64,000 bases of DNA from Romboutsia faecis (GCF_014323405.1 NZ_JACRWE010000002.1:558001-622000); one strand, 5' to 3'; positions 9,306-19,004 are shown, counted from the first letter of the stretch. The notes: a model not told the origin generated them from the sequence alone. A program made the numbers and translations.

Positions 9306-9872
9306 ATGAAAAAAGTATTGGTATTTTTGGCAGATGGATTTGAAGAAATAGAAGCAATTTCAGTAGTTGATGTTCTTAGAAGGGCAGATATAACATGTCA
9401 TATGTGTACAATAAATGAAGAGTATGTAAGAGGGACTCATAATATTATAATAAAATCAGATTGCCATATAGATTCTATAGATGTAACAGAATATGATGCG
9501 GTTGTTTTACCAGGAGGACTACCAGGGGCTGATAATTTAAAAGACAAGATGGTAGAAGAAATAGTAAAAAGATTTAATGCAGAAGATAGAATAGTTGCTG
9601 CTATTTGTGCAGCGCCAGAAACTCTAGAAGGATTTGGTTTATTAGAAAATAAGAAATGCACATCTTACCCAGGATTTGTTAAAAATAGAGCTAATGTAAG
9701 TTATATAGAAGATGAACTTGTTGTAGTAGATAATAATATAATCACAAGTAGAGGTCCTGCTACTGCAATTTTATTTGCATTGGAGGTTTTAAAAGAGCTA
9801 GGAGAGGTTAGTAAAGCAGAAGAAATAAAAGATGGTATGATGGTTAATTTTTATAATCAAAATGTAAAATAG
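9306..9872 (+). CDS. DJ-1/PfpI family protein (YajL/ThiJ type)
   Basis: A 188-residue DJ-1 superfamily protein. The nucleophile is C101 in VAAICAAPETL on the nucleophile elbow, and the conserved acid lies in the GFEEIEA stretch near residue 14. Members protect against oxidative or glyoxal damage or act as chaperones; the exact activity is not settled for this branch. CGGAGG precedes the ATG. It stands alone between the phospholipase-like gene and the EamA transporter. Confidence 0.9.
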   Translation: MKKVLVFLADGFEEIEAISVVDVLRRADITCHMCTINEEYVRGTHNIIIKSDCHIDSIDVTEYDAVVLPGGLPGADNLKDKMVEEIVKRFNAEDRIVAAICAAPETLEGFGLLENKKCTSYPGFVKNRANVSYIEDELVVVDNNIITSRGPATAILFALEVLKELGEVSKAEEIKDGMMVNFYNQNVK

Positions 9873-10046
9873 ATGCTCAATATAAACATTATCATTGATA
9901 TTAACTTTAAATTTCTGATTATATTATGGTATAAGAAACTTAATTTTTTTATATGAATGTACAAAAATATCAAGAAAATTAGGGATAACGTTGTATATAT
10001 GTATATGGTATAATTAGAAAAGATTTTGACAAAAAGGAGAATATCA

Positions 10047-10973
10047 ATGAAAGAAAGAAATCTAGGCTACATGCTAATAGCCATAGCTGGGTTATTATGG
10101 TCAACAATCGGTCTATTTTCTAACAATTTAATGGAAAGCGGACTAAACCCACAACAAGTTGCATTTATAAGATTATTTTTAGGTTGTATGTTTTTGATTA
10201 TATATAGTTCAATAAAACAGCCTCATTTATTAAAAATAAGCAAAAAAGGACTAATGTATTCAGTAGTAATTGGACTTATATGTCAAGCATTATTTAACGT
10301 ATCATACTTAAACGCGATACAAAGTGTTGGAGTGTCTGTAGCTGCAGTATTACTTTATACTTCACCATTATTTTTAGCAGTATTTTCTAGGATTGCGTTT
10401 AAAGAAGATATAAATAAAAATAAAATATTATCATTAATACTATGTTTTATAGGAGCAATACTAGCTGTAACAGGTGGAAAATTAGATTTAAGTAATTTAA
10501 ACCCAATAGGTATTGGAATAGGTATATTGTCAGCAATAACTTATGCATTAATGCCAATACTAAATAAAAATGCATTAATAGAAAATGAAAGTATAACATT
10601 AGTTATATATTCATTTTTATTTGGAACATTATTTATGATACCAATATCTAACCCAATAGAAGTATTTAGCCAAATGTCCAATCTATTCATATTATTTAAT
10701 ATGTTAGCGTTAGGGCTTTTACCTGCGGCATTTGCATATATACTATATATGAATGGTATATCAAAAGGAGTAGAGTTATCAGTAGCAGGAGTAATAGCCT
10801 CAGTTGAATTAATCTTTGCTCAATTAATAGGATGGTTCATAATAGGAGAACAATTTTTAGTAATAAAACTATTAGGATTACTATTTATGATAGCGTCAGC
10901 AATAATTGCAATAAAAGGAACTAGCAATAAAGGAATTGAAGACTCTAGCATAGATTTTCAAGATATATGCTAA
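10047..10973 (+). CDS. EamA/DMT family transporter
   Basis: A 308-residue inner-membrane protein with ten predicted hydrophobic helices arranged as two EamA repeats, the usual layout of drug/metabolite transporters. The first repeat starts GYMLIAIAGLLWSTIGLFS and the second around residue 150. The substrate is unknown; the group exports amino acids or metabolites. The ATG at 10047 is chosen because AAAAGGAG precedes it by seven bases. A strong bidirectional terminator follows. Confidence 0.88.
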   Translation: MKERNLGYMLIAIAGLLWSTIGLFSNNLMESGLNPQQVAFIRLFLGCMFLIIYSSIKQPHLLKISKKGLMYSVVIGLICQALFNVSYLNAIQSVGVSVAAVLLYTSPLFLAVFSRIAFKEDINKNKILSLILCFIGAILAVTGGKLDLSNLNPIGIGIGILSAITYALMPILNKNALIENESITLVIYSFLFGTLFMIPISNPIEVFSQMSNLFILFNMLALGLLPAAFAYILYMNGISKGVELSVAGVIASVELIFAQLIGWFIIGEQFLVIKLLGLLFMIASAIIAIKGTSNKGIEDSSIDFQDIC

Positions 10974-10984
10974 GGTATATATTA

Positions 10985-11021
10985 AAAACAGGGTGTTATG
11001 GATACTATAACACCCTGTTTT
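10985..11021. terminator. Bidirectional terminator
   Basis: Fifteen-base-pair stem (AAAACAGGGTGTTAT and its complement) with T-runs on both sides, serving the EamA gene and the facing radical SAM gene. Confidence 0.88.
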
Positions 11022-11028
11022 ATATATT

Positions 11029-11970
11029 TTACTCTTTAGTATATTTTGCCCCCTGGAATGTATTACGTTCTTTTAGGGTTGCATCAATTTGATTTAACAC
11101 TTCCCATTTTTTTAAGCTCCATAAAGGACCTACAAGATCTTCTCTTTTACCATCACCAGTAAGTCTATGGACTATCATTTCTTCAGGAAGAGCCTCAAGT
11201 TGATCACATACTAAGTTAATATATTCATCTTGACTCATAAGTTTTAACATACCATTATCAAGCATTTTTTCCATAGGAGTATTTTTTATAACATGAAGTA
11301 GATGTATTTTTATACCATCTACACCAAGCCTACCAACAGCTTTAGCAGTTTCCATCATCATATTATAATCCTCACCAGGAAGTCCATTTATTATATGAAC
11401 TATTACCTTGATATTCTTAGCTTTTAGCTTCTCAACACCTTCAAGGAAGGTTTGATAATCATGACCTCTATTTATTAACTTAGAAGTTGAATCATGTATA
11501 GTTTGAAGACCTAGTTCAACCCATAAGTTAGTTCTTTCATTAAGTTCTCCTAAATACTCAACTACATCATCAGGAAGACAGTCGGGCCTTGTTGAAATAG
11601 ATAAACCTATAACATCTTCTAATTCTAAAATAGTTTCATATTTTTCTTTTAAAACTTCAAGGGGAGCATAAGTATTAGTATAAGCTTGGAAATATCCGAT
11701 ATACTTAGCTTTAGGCCATTTTTTTAGCATCATTTCTCTAATCTCATAAAATTGCTTTATTAAGTCATCCTTAGGATTTCCTGCAAAATCTCCAGAACCT
11801 TCCTTGCTACAGTAAGTACACCCACCGTAAGTTATTTTTCCATCAATATTTGGGCAAGTGAATCCTGCATTTATAGATACTTTAAAGATTTTTTCGCCAA
11901 ATGTATTTCTAAGGTAGTAATTCCATGTATGATATCTTTTATTGTCAAATGCATATTTAAATTTTGTCAA
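11029..11970 (-). CDS. TIGR01212/YhcC family radical SAM protein
   Basis: A 313-residue radical SAM enzyme. The cluster cysteines lie in CPNIDGKITYGGCTYC, with the widened spacing typical of the YhcC group. Later family features are GYFQAYTNTYAPLE and WVELGLQTIHD. The reaction is not known for this family. The likely start is TTG at 11970, five bases after AAAAGGTGA; a GTG nine bases upstream overlaps that ribosome site. Confidence 0.88.
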   Translation of the reverse strand: MTKFKYAFDNKRYHTWNYYLRNTFGEKIFKVSINAGFTCPNIDGKITYGGCTYCSKEGSGDFAGNPKDDLIKQFYEIREMMLKKWPKAKYIGYFQAYTNTYAPLEVLKEKYETILELEDVIGLSISTRPDCLPDDVVEYLGELNERTNLWVELGLQTIHDSTSKLINRGHDYQTFLEGVEKLKAKNIKVIVHIINGLPGEDYNMMMETAKAVGRLGVDGIKIHLLHVIKNTPMEKMLDNGMLKLMSQDEYINLVCDQLEALPEEMIVHRLTGDGKREDLVGPLWSLKKWEVLNQIDATLKERNTFQGAKYTKE

Positions 11971-12166
11971 TATTATCACCTTTTCTAATAGTTATTAATT
12001 GTAATTATATTAAAGATATATTACCATAAAAAAATTATATATACAAATTAATAAACTATAAATACCTGTTTTATTATTATCATATACTTTAAAGAATGTA
12101 TGTATAGACACTAAAGAATTATAAGTAAAATTAACTAGCATTAGTTAAAGTATTGGGGGGATTAAG

Positions 12167-13720
12167 TTGGATAAAGAAAAAGATGGGGTAAATGATCGAT
12201 CAGATGAAAATAAAGGTTCTAATTTTAATGAAAATGCTTTTGTAAATGACGATGAATCTGTAAATTATAGTCAATTAGATATTGATGACTTATCGGAATT
12301 AGAAATAAGCGATGAAGTACCAGAGCAAAGCAATAGTGAATTATCTAACAAAGAAGATAGCAATTACAGTGAAGAAGATATATCAAATGTTGAAAATTCA
12401 AAGGATAAAATAGAGCCAGTAGAAGATTTGGATGAATTAGATTCAAAAGAAAAATCAAATCAGCCTGAAGTGGAAGAAAGTATTAATAAAAGTAGATTTA
12501 CAAAGAAAAAGAAAATCATTACAGGTGTATGTTTATGTGTAGCAGTAATATTAGGAGTAGTAGCTAATAATGTTGCTTCTAAGTATGAAAATATAGTGTA
12601 TCCAAGAGCTAGATTATATGAAAGTAATATATCGAAGCTTGATGAAGGTAGCCTAAAAGATGAAATAGATAATGTTAAAAATATTATGGGGAATAGTAAA
12701 ATTAATATAGAAACTAAAAATAACAAGTATGATATAAAATTTAGTGAATTAATAAAAAGTTATAATGAAGAGAATCTAACAGAGGAAGTTATGTCTTATG
12801 GAAAAGATGGAAATAAGCTACAACAGTTTGGAATAATAACAATAGGTACAAGTAGAGATTATAAATTTGATATAGTAATTGATGATAAGGCTATAAATGA
12901 ATTTGTAGATAAAGTTTATGAAGATAATAGTGAAAGTAGCATAGAACCGAGTGTGGAAATAAGCGGGAATGAAATTAAAGTTATAAAGGGTAAAAATGGA
13001 AATGTAGTAGATAGAGATAGTTTGATAAATGAAATAAAATCTACTATTGAAGATTATAATGGAGAAAATATAGAGAATAATGTTACTGTAAATTATATAA
13101 AAGAAGAACCTAAGATTAGTACTTTAGATTTAGAAAAAATTGATACAAAGATATCTAGCTATTCAACTCAATATGGAACTGGAGGAGGAAGAGGTAAAAA
13201 TATAGAAGTAGCAACAAGTAAAATAGATGATTTGTTATTAATGCCAGGAGAAGAGTTTTCATATGAAAATACAGTAGGACCTGTTTCGCAAGAAAATGGA
13301 TATACATATGCACCAGTAATATCTAATGGAAACTTAGTACAGGGGATTGGAGGTGGAGTATGCCAGGTTTCTAGTACAATGTATAATGCACAGTTAAAAG
13401 CAGGCATACTTCCAACCGAGAGAAGAAATCATTCAAAGGCAGTAAGTTATGTACCTAGAGGTTTAGATGCAACTTTGGCAACTGGAAGTATTGATTATAA
13501 ATTTAAGAATACCTATGACTACCCATTAGTAATAAATACATATACATCAGGAGGAAGAATATATATAGAATTTTGGTCAAATAAAAATGCAACAGAAGGT
13601 ATAACTTATGAGGCAGTAAGTTATGCAAATGGAAAAGTAGCAAATACGTATCTTTATGGGTATGATTCTAATAAAAATAAAGTTTATGAAAAGCATATAG
13701 ATACAAGTGTGTATAGATAA
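12167..13720 (+). CDS. VanW family cell-envelope protein with acidic cytoplasmic tail
   Basis: A 517-residue protein. Residues 1-115 are very acidic and low in complexity, then comes a single membrane segment (residues about 118-136, KIITGVCLCVAVILGVVA). The outer part has a peptidoglycan-binding-4-like region (about 150-310) and a VanW domain (about 355-480) with GEEFSYENTVGPVS and GGGVCQVSSTMYNA. VanW proteins accompany cell-wall and glycopeptide-response genes, but their biochemical role is unknown. It is a single-gene unit ending in a strong terminator. The start is TTG with a GGGGGG-rich site upstream. Confidence 0.87.
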   Translation: MDKEKDGVNDRSDENKGSNFNENAFVNDDESVNYSQLDIDDLSELEISDEVPEQSNSELSNKEDSNYSEEDISNVENSKDKIEPVEDLDELDSKEKSNQPEVEESINKSRFTKKKKIITGVCLCVAVILGVVANNVASKYENIVYPRARLYESNISKLDEGSLKDEIDNVKNIMGNSKINIETKNNKYDIKFSELIKSYNEENLTEEVMSYGKDGNKLQQFGIITIGTSRDYKFDIVIDDKAINEFVDKVYEDNSESSIEPSVEISGNEIKVIKGKNGNVVDRDSLINEIKSTIEDYNGENIENNVTVNYIKEEPKISTLDLEKIDTKISSYSTQYGTGGGRGKNIEVATSKIDDLLLMPGEEFSYENTVGPVSQENGYTYAPVISNGNLVQGIGGGVCQVSSTMYNAQLKAGILPTERRNHSKAVSYVPRGLDATLATGSIDYKFKNTYDYPLVINTYTSGGRIYIEFWSNKNATEGITYEAVSYANGKVANTYLYGYDSNKNKVYEKHIDTSVYR

Positions 13721-13721
13721 G

Positions 13722-13760
13722 AAAAAGTATTACTGGATATATATCCAGTAATACTTTTTT
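13722..13760 (+). terminator. Intrinsic terminator
   Basis: Stem AAAAAGTATTACTGGATA paired with its complement and followed by a T-run, directly after the VanW gene. Confidence 0.88.
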
Positions 13761-13800
13761 ATTTATGATATTAAATTTCATTTTAGCCTTAGAAATTAAA

Positions 13801-15891
13801 TTATATGCTGAATAAAAGATCGCCATAAGTTGGATAAGGCCAATACTTAGAACTAACCATTAATTCTAATTCGTCTGCAATAGCTCTAACTTCTTGCATT
13901 GCAGGTAATATATTTTTTTTATAGAATTTTGCCATTTCTAAAGTACTTTCAGTATTTTTAGAGTCTATAAGATTATTATCTAAATCATAAACTCTTTTTG
14001 CTAAACAACTATTTAAAGAAGACAGTTTTGATACTAAATCTATCTCAACGCTACAATCGATATCAGCTAAAAGTAACTTTTTAGATGCTGCAGTATCACT
14101 TAATTCTTTAATATATTTGCAAACACATGGTATGATATCTTTTTTTATCATATCGCATAATGTAAGAGCTTCTATATTTATAGTTTTAGAATACTCATCT
14201 AAAAGTATCTCGTATCTTGATTGAATTTCTTCTTTAGTATATATACTGTATTTCTCAAATAATTTGATATTTTTATCTATGGTATAGTATGGAAGAGCAT
14301 CAACTGTAGTTTTAAGATTTAGCAAACCTCTTTTCTCGGCTTCATTTATCCATTCATCAGAGTAATTATTTCCATTAAATACTATTCTTTTATGTTTTAA
14401 GAAAGTATCTTTTATTAATTTATTTACATCATTGTCAAAGTCATAAGATCCTTCAAGTTTATCAGCAAATTCACATAAAGAGTTAGCAACTATAGTATTT
14501 AAAATTGTATTAGGACAAGCAATAGAAACTGTTGAGCCTAGCATACGGAACTCAAATTTATTACCTGTAAAAGCAAATGGAGAAGTTCTATTTCTATCTG
14601 TTGTATCCTTTTTAAATGATGGTAATACATCCACTGAAATTTCCATTTTGGCAGTACTTTTATTTGAATACTCAATATCATTCTCAATAGATTCTAAAAC
14701 ATCTTCTAAATCAGAACCAATAAACATAGAAACTATTGCTGGAGGTGCCTCATGTCCACCTAGGCGATGGTCATTTCCTGCACTAGAAACAGATATTCTA
14801 AGTAAATCTTGATATTCATCTACGGCTTTAATTACAGCAGCTAAGAATAATAAAAATTGAGTGTTTTCTCTAGGATTTTTACCAGGATTTAATAAGTTTT
14901 TTCCTGTGTTAGTAATCAAAGACCAGTTATTATGTTTACCGCTACCATTTAATCCTGCAAATGGTTTTTCATGTAAAAGACAAACTAAACCATGCTTATC
15001 TGCAATAGTTTTCATTAAATCCATTACAATTTGGTTATGATCACTTGCTACATTACTATTAGTAAATATAGGAGCAAGTTCGTGTTGTGAAGGAGCAACT
15101 TCGTTATGTTTTGTTTTAGATAAAACACCTAATTTCCAAAGTTCTTCATCTAAATCTTCCATATATGCAGCAATCCTAGGTTTTATTGCTCCAAAATAAT
15201 GATCACTCAACTCTTGACCTTTTGGTGCTCTTGCACCTAGTAAAGTCCTACCAGTTAATTGTATGTCCTTTCTTTTATTATAAAGTTCTTTATCTATTAA
15301 GAAATATTCTTGTTCTGGACCAACTGTAGTAGTAACTCTAGTAGTTGTTGTATCTCCGAATAATTTAAGTATTCTTAATGCATATTTATTTATTACTTCC
15401 ATAGATCTAAGTAAAGGTGTTTTCTTATCTAATACATTTCCAGAATAAGAGCAAAATACTGTAGGTATACATAACGTATTATCTCTAATAAATGCAAAAG
15501 ATGTAGGATCCCAAGCAGTGTAACCTCTAGCTTCAAATGTACTTCTTAATCCACCTGATGGGAAACTTGAAGCATCAGGCTCACCTTTTATCAATTCTTT
15601 TCCTGAAAACTCCATTATTATACCTCCATCAGATGTTGGAGATATAAAGCTGTCATGTTTCTCAGCGGTAATACCTGTCATTGGTTGGAACCAGTGCGTA
15701 AAGTGAGTTGCACCTTTTTCAATAGCCCAATCTTTCATTGAATTTGCAACTATATTTGCAATATTTATATCAAGTGCAAGACCTTCTTGAACAGTATCTT
15801 TTAATTTCTTATAAGCATCTTTAGGTAATCTTTCTTTCATTATTTTGTCATTAAAAACCATACTTCCAAATAATTCTGGTACATTTCTCAT
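13801..15891 (-). CDS. glnN: Type III glutamine synthetase (GlnN)
   Basis: ATP-dependent glutamine synthetase of the long type III class, 696 residues. It opens with the family-typical [15 protein letters not shown] and carries THWFQPMTG, the EQEYFLID metal site, [13 protein letters not shown], the SGKHNNWSL loop and the [17 protein letters not shown] region. No catalytic loss was noticed, so this is probably the working ammonium-assimilating enzyme here. ATG at 15891 follows GGAGGGATTGATA. The gene is divergent from the type I-like synthetase, and its leader holds a conditional terminator with an ANTAR-type hairpin. Confidence 0.95.
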   Translation of the reverse strand: MRNVPELFGSMVFNDKIMKERLPKDAYKKLKDTVQEGLALDINIANIVANSMKDWAIEKGATHFTHWFQPMTGITAEKHDSFISPTSDGGIIMEFSGKELIKGEPDASSFPSGGLRSTFEARGYTAWDPTSFAFIRDNTLCIPTVFCSYSGNVLDKKTPLLRSMEVINKYALRILKLFGDTTTTRVTTTVGPEQEYFLIDKELYNKRKDIQLTGRTLLGARAPKGQELSDHYFGAIKPRIAAYMEDLDEELWKLGVLSKTKHNEVAPSQHELAPIFTNSNVASDHNQIVMDLMKTIADKHGLVCLLHEKPFAGLNGSGKHNNWSLITNTGKNLLNPGKNPRENTQFLLFLAAVIKAVDEYQDLLRISVSSAGNDHRLGGHEAPPAIVSMFIGSDLEDVLESIENDIEYSNKSTAKMEISVDVLPSFKKDTTDRNRTSPFAFTGNKFEFRMLGSTVSIACPNTILNTIVANSLCEFADKLEGSYDFDNDVNKLIKDTFLKHKRIVFNGNNYSDEWINEAEKRGLLNLKTTVDALPYYTIDKNIKLFEKYSIYTKEEIQSRYEILLDEYSKTINIEALTLCDMIKKDIIPCVCKYIKELSDTAASKKLLLADIDCSVEIDLVSKLSSLNSCLAKRVYDLDNNLIDSKNTESTLEMAKFYKKNILPAMQEVRAIADELELMVSSKYWPYPTYGDLLFSI

Positions 15892-15965
15892 TATCAATCC
15901 CTCCAATAATTTAGTAACTGATATAAGAAGACATCATTGTATCCTTATATAAATTTTTTGAAATT

Positions 15966-16005
15966 AAAAAAGGCGCAGTAGGTTAGACTAACCTACAGCG
16001 CCTTT
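15966..16005 (-). terminator. Conditional leader terminator of glnN
   Basis: On the minus strand AAAGGCGCTGTAGGTTAG pairs with CTAACCTACTGCGCCTTT (one mismatch), followed by TTTTTT. It lies between the promoter and the glnN start, so it must be read through for expression. Its 5' arm starts inside the loop of the hairpin at 15995-16010. Confidence 0.85.
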
Positions 16006-16010
16006 GCTGT
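15995..16010 (-). promoter_or_regulatory. ANTAR-type antiterminator hairpin, glnN leader
   Basis: Stem ACAGC/GCTGT with hexaloop AAAGGC. A at loop position 1 and G at position 4 are the known ANTAR recognition bases. The hairpin and the terminator use the same bases, so they are mutually exclusive. A clear second hairpin, usual in ANTAR targets, was not found. Confidence 0.65.
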
Positions 16011-16032
16011 TGTTATTATTATTTATAGTGTC

Positions 16033-16061
16033 ATTATATTCAAATGATTTTTTATTGTCAA
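16033..16061 (-). promoter_or_regulatory. Sigma-A-type promoter of glnN
   Basis: On the minus strand TTGACA (16056-16061), 17 bases, TATAAT (16033-16038). Transcription should start near 16026, about 15 bases before the regulatory hairpin. Confidence 0.88.
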
Positions 16062-16137
16062 CGCAAAAAAATAAAAAAATGAAAAAAATAATTTTGATAA
16101 TTCATTTATTTCTAAAATGAAATAAATTAAGAAAATA

Positions 16138-16166
16138 TTGACAATTGAGGTGGTGGAAATTACAAT
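16138..16166 (+). promoter_or_regulatory. Sigma-A-type promoter of type I-like glutamine synthetase
   Basis: TTGACA (16138-16143), 17 bases, TACAAT (16161-16166). Predicted start near 16173, just before the hairpin at 16181. Confidence 0.8.
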
Positions 16167-16180
16167 TATACATATTATAA

Positions 16181-16196
16181 TGAACAAAGGTGTTCA
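16181..16196 (+). promoter_or_regulatory. ANTAR-type antiterminator hairpin, type I-like GS leader
   Basis: Stem TGAAC/GTTCA with hexaloop AAAGGT, again with A1 and G4. It overlaps the 5' arm of the terminator at 16186-16251 exactly as in the glnN leader. Confidence 0.68.
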
Positions 16197-16251
16197 TCTT
16201 GAGGTAAAAGTCTCTATATTTTATCTTTTGATGAGCACCTTTTATTATTTT
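16186..16251 (+). terminator. Conditional leader terminator of type I-like GS
   Basis: AAAGGTGTTCATC pairs over 13 positions (one wobble) with GATGAGCACCTTT at 16230-16242, followed by TTATTATTTT. It lies upstream of the gene start at 16286. Confidence 0.83.
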
Positions 16252-16285
16252 AAGTTATTAATCATAATTAATATAGGAGGGGTTT

Positions 16286-17605
16286 ATGGATTATAGTGAA
16301 AATGAAGTTTTAGAGTTTATTGAAGAAAATGATGTTAAATTTATAAGGCTTGCATTTTGTGATATTTTTGGAACTCAAAGAAATATATCTATAATGCCAA
16401 ATGAGTTAAAAAAAGCATTAAAAGAAGGCGTTTGTTTTAATGCATCTTCTGTAAAGGGTTTTATGAATGCAGAGGATTCTGATTTATACTTGCATCCTGA
16501 TGTTAAAACTTTATCTATACTTCCTTGGAGACCTCAACATGGAAGAGTTTTAAGATTTTTTTGTGATATAAAGTATCCAGATGGGCGACATTTTGAGGGA
16601 GATGGAAGACATATAATTAAGAAGGTTATAAAAAAGGGAAAAGATATGGGATATTCTTTTAAAGTAGGATCAGAATGTGAATTTTACCTTTTCCAGCAAG
16701 ATGAGAACGGTAATCCTACAAATATTCCACAAGACTATGCTGGATACTGTGATATAGCACCTATAGATAAAGGGGAAAATATAAGAAGAGAAATATGTTT
16801 GATACTTGATGAAATGGGAATTGAATTAGAAAATTCACATCATGAGCAAGGTCCAGGACAAAATGAGATTAGTTTTTATTATGTAGGACCTTTGTCTGCG
16901 GCTGATAATATAATTAACTTTAAGTCTGTTGTAAAAACTAGTGCATCAACTAGTGGACTTTTTGCATCGTTTATGCCAAAACCATTTATAAATGAAAATG
17001 GAAGTGGGCTTTATTTTAATTTCATAATTTGTGATAACAAAATTAACTTATTTGAAGAACCTAAAATGGTAGATAAAGAAATTGTGCATAAATTTATCGC
17101 AGGAATTATGAATAGAATTAAAGAGATTACTTTATTTTTAAACCCTATTACCAATTCATATAGTAGATTTGGAAGTTATAATGCTCCAAAGTATATAACT
17201 TGGTCTCATAAAAATTTATCTCAGCTTATAAAACTTACTATAAGAAATGATGAGTATAAAAATATAAAACTTCGTTCTCCAGATCCATCATGTAATCCTT
17301 ATTTAGCATTGGCTCTATTAATAGGGGCTGGACTTGAGGGTATTGAAAAAAACTTATCTCTTTGTGAACCATGTAATACAAATTTAAGCAAATCGCATAT
17401 TGGAGAATTAAAGGATATAGAAACTTTACCTAAAAATATGTATGAATCAATAAACCTATCTAAAAATAATGAATTTATTAAATCTATTTTATCAGAAAAG
17501 ACAATAACAAATTATATAGATAGCAAAGAGCAAGAGTGGAGAAAGTATGATGCTAGAACAGATAAAGAGAAAGTTGAAAGGGAATTGTACTTCTCAAATA
17601 TCTAA
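16286..17605 (+). CDS. Type I-like glutamine synthetase with degenerate active site
   Basis: A 439-residue protein of the GlnA fold. Compared from memory with the Salmonella enzyme, E130, E132, E187 and E194 (first metal site and ATP side) are kept. The second-site histidine (269) is Y243 in NGSGLYFNF, the flap glutamate (327) is N299, arginines 339 and 355 are L311 and N326, arginine 344 is K316, and the metal glutamate 357 is K328. R294 and R330 remain. So normal glutamine synthesis looks doubtful; a regulatory or altered-substrate role is possible. ATG follows AGGAGGGG. It is in one transcript with the ANTAR gene 32 bases downstream. Confidence 0.9.
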   Translation: MDYSENEVLEFIEENDVKFIRLAFCDIFGTQRNISIMPNELKKALKEGVCFNASSVKGFMNAEDSDLYLHPDVKTLSILPWRPQHGRVLRFFCDIKYPDGRHFEGDGRHIIKKVIKKGKDMGYSFKVGSECEFYLFQQDENGNPTNIPQDYAGYCDIAPIDKGENIRREICLILDEMGIELENSHHEQGPGQNEISFYYVGPLSAADNIINFKSVVKTSASTSGLFASFMPKPFINENGSGLYFNFIICDNKINLFEEPKMVDKEIVHKFIAGIMNRIKEITLFLNPITNSYSRFGSYNAPKYITWSHKNLSQLIKLTIRNDEYKNIKLRSPDPSCNPYLALALLIGAGLEGIEKNLSLCEPCNTNLSKSHIGELKDIETLPKNMYESINLSKNNEFIKSILSEKTITNYIDSKEQEWRKYDARTDKEKVERELYFSNI

Positions 17606-17637
17606 CTAAATGCATTTTTAAAGAAAGGATGGTTTTT

Positions 17638-18207
17638 ATGGTAAGTGCGCTGATTATATCTAGTTCAGACAAAGGCAAGGATATCCTTTCAGATATTTTA
17701 AAAATGAGTGGATTTTCTAGTATCGATACAGCAAGTAGTGGAAGCGAAGGAAGAAGAGTTTTGATGGATAATAATTTTGATTTAATATTAATAAATGCTC
17801 CTTTATTTGATGAGTTTGGGCATGATTTAGCATTAAACATAACTACTAATACCTCATCAGGCGTTATACTTATGGTAAAGCGTGATATGGCAGATGGCGT
17901 ATCTTCAAAGGTTGAAGATTTTGGTGTATTTATTGTTGAAAAACCATTAAATAAACAGCTTTTATATCAGGCTATAAAGTTAGTAAATAAATCAACAAAG
18001 AGTATTTTGAAATTAAAGGAAGAGAATTTAAAGTTAAAAAATAAAATATCAGAAATAAGGATAATAGATAGAGCAAAATGTATTTTAATACAATATCTAA
18101 ACATGACAGAACCCCAAGCTCATAGATATATAGAAAAGCAAGCTATGGATAGAAGAATTACTAAAAAAGATGTGGCACAAAATATTTTAAAAACTTATGA
18201 AAATTAA
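17638..18207 (+). CDS. ANTAR-domain RNA-binding antiterminator with pseudo-receiver (NitR-like)
   Basis: A 189-residue regulator. Residues 1-115 look like a response-regulator receiver but the phosphorylated aspartate is replaced by N53 (LILINAPL) and the early acidic pair is missing, so ordinary phosphorylation is unlikely. A coiled coil (about 120-140) leads into the C-terminal ANTAR domain (about 135-189: RAKCILIQYLNMTEPQAHRY). ANTAR proteins bind paired hairpins with A1/G4 hexaloops to prevent termination, and clostridial NitR-type members sit beside glutamine synthetase genes. Both leaders in this locus carry matching hairpins. ATG at 17638 is preferred for spacing from GAAAGGA. Confidence 0.9.
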   Translation: MVSALIISSSDKGKDILSDILKMSGFSSIDTASSGSEGRRVLMDNNFDLILINAPLFDEFGHDLALNITTNTSSGVILMVKRDMADGVSSKVEDFGVFIVEKPLNKQLLYQAIKLVNKSTKSILKLKEENLKLKNKISEIRIIDRAKCILIQYLNMTEPQAHRYIEKQAMDRRITKKDVAQNILKTYEN

Positions 18208-18250
18208 GAATTAGAAGCTAATATAGAAATATAAATGTTGATATAAATAT

Positions 18251-18306
18251 AAAAATGTAGAGAAAGGTTAGAGTTTAACTCTACACTAACTCTACATTTT
18301 TTATAC
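18251..18306 (+). terminator. Terminator after ANTAR gene
   Basis: AAAATGTAGAG pairs with CTCTACATTTT around an inner GTTAGAG hairpin and is followed by T residues. Confidence 0.75.
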
Positions 18307-18318
18307 TTTTAGTATAAT

Positions 18319-18861
18319 TTATCTAAGACGATTTCCCATTGCAAATAGGTTTAAACCTATTATTACTACTATAAATGACATTATAGATGATATAAACTTC
18401 GATAAAAATAAGGGAGATATAATTAAAGTTATACCAAATAAAAATGTAAACATGTTAGATAAACCAAATTTAAAATAAGGATTATTTTTACTTGCAGCAA
18501 TTTTTAATAGCTGATTAACGACTAAGTATGCACCTATAATAGAAGAAATAAATCCTTGAATCTTTGTAGGAAATATAAATAATAATACTACGAAGAATAA
18601 AAGGATAGCTTGGTTACGTTTGTGTGGTTTAAGTTCTTCTTTTGAAGCATATCTTGAAAGTTCATTAATGTTTTTTAAGTTTAGGTATGCTATAAATAAT
18701 AGTGATAGACCTAATAGCCAAGACACTATTTTGATTCCAAGGTTTTTATATAATAGAGAAAGTGTTCCTAAAACAATTAGAACTAGACCTATTGATATAA
18801 ATTTACTAGCATTTTCTTTTTTATTAACTCCATTAAAGTTGATGTTAAAAAATTGAAACAT
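18319..18861 (-). CDS. Multi-helix membrane protein, DUF308/HdeD-like
   Basis: A 180-residue hydrophobic protein with about six membrane segments in three hairpin-like pairs, each with a glycine-containing motif (GLVLIVLGTLSLL, SIIGAYLVVNQLL, IVVIIGLNLFAMG). This resembles the DUF308/HdeD layout, whose role (acid stress in enteric bacteria) is not established here. No catalytic residues are seen. It is a single gene facing the ANTAR gene. Confidence 0.65.
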   Translation of the reverse strand: MFQFFNINFNGVNKKENASKFISIGLVLIVLGTLSLLYKNLGIKIVSWLLGLSLLFIAYLNLKNINELSRYASKEELKPHKRNQAILLFFVVLLFIFPTKIQGFISSIIGAYLVVNQLLKIAASKNNPYFKFGLSNMFTFLFGITLIISPLFLSKFISSIMSFIVVIIGLNLFAMGNRLR

Positions 18862-19004
18862 AAATTCACCTCTTTAAAAATACTTATGATTATTTTATAA
18901 CATTATAACATAAAATAGTTAATTTCAAAGGACAAGAGTAGTAATTAATAGATAGTTTGTATCATAAAATTTATTAATTACTATATTTATAAGGAGGTTT
19001 GAAT

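Noticed and set aside
15892..16285. Classical glutamine riboswitch or T-box between the synthetase genes
   Set aside because: Leaders are too short and lack glnA-motif or T-box conserved blocks; the ANTAR hairpin explains the terminators better.
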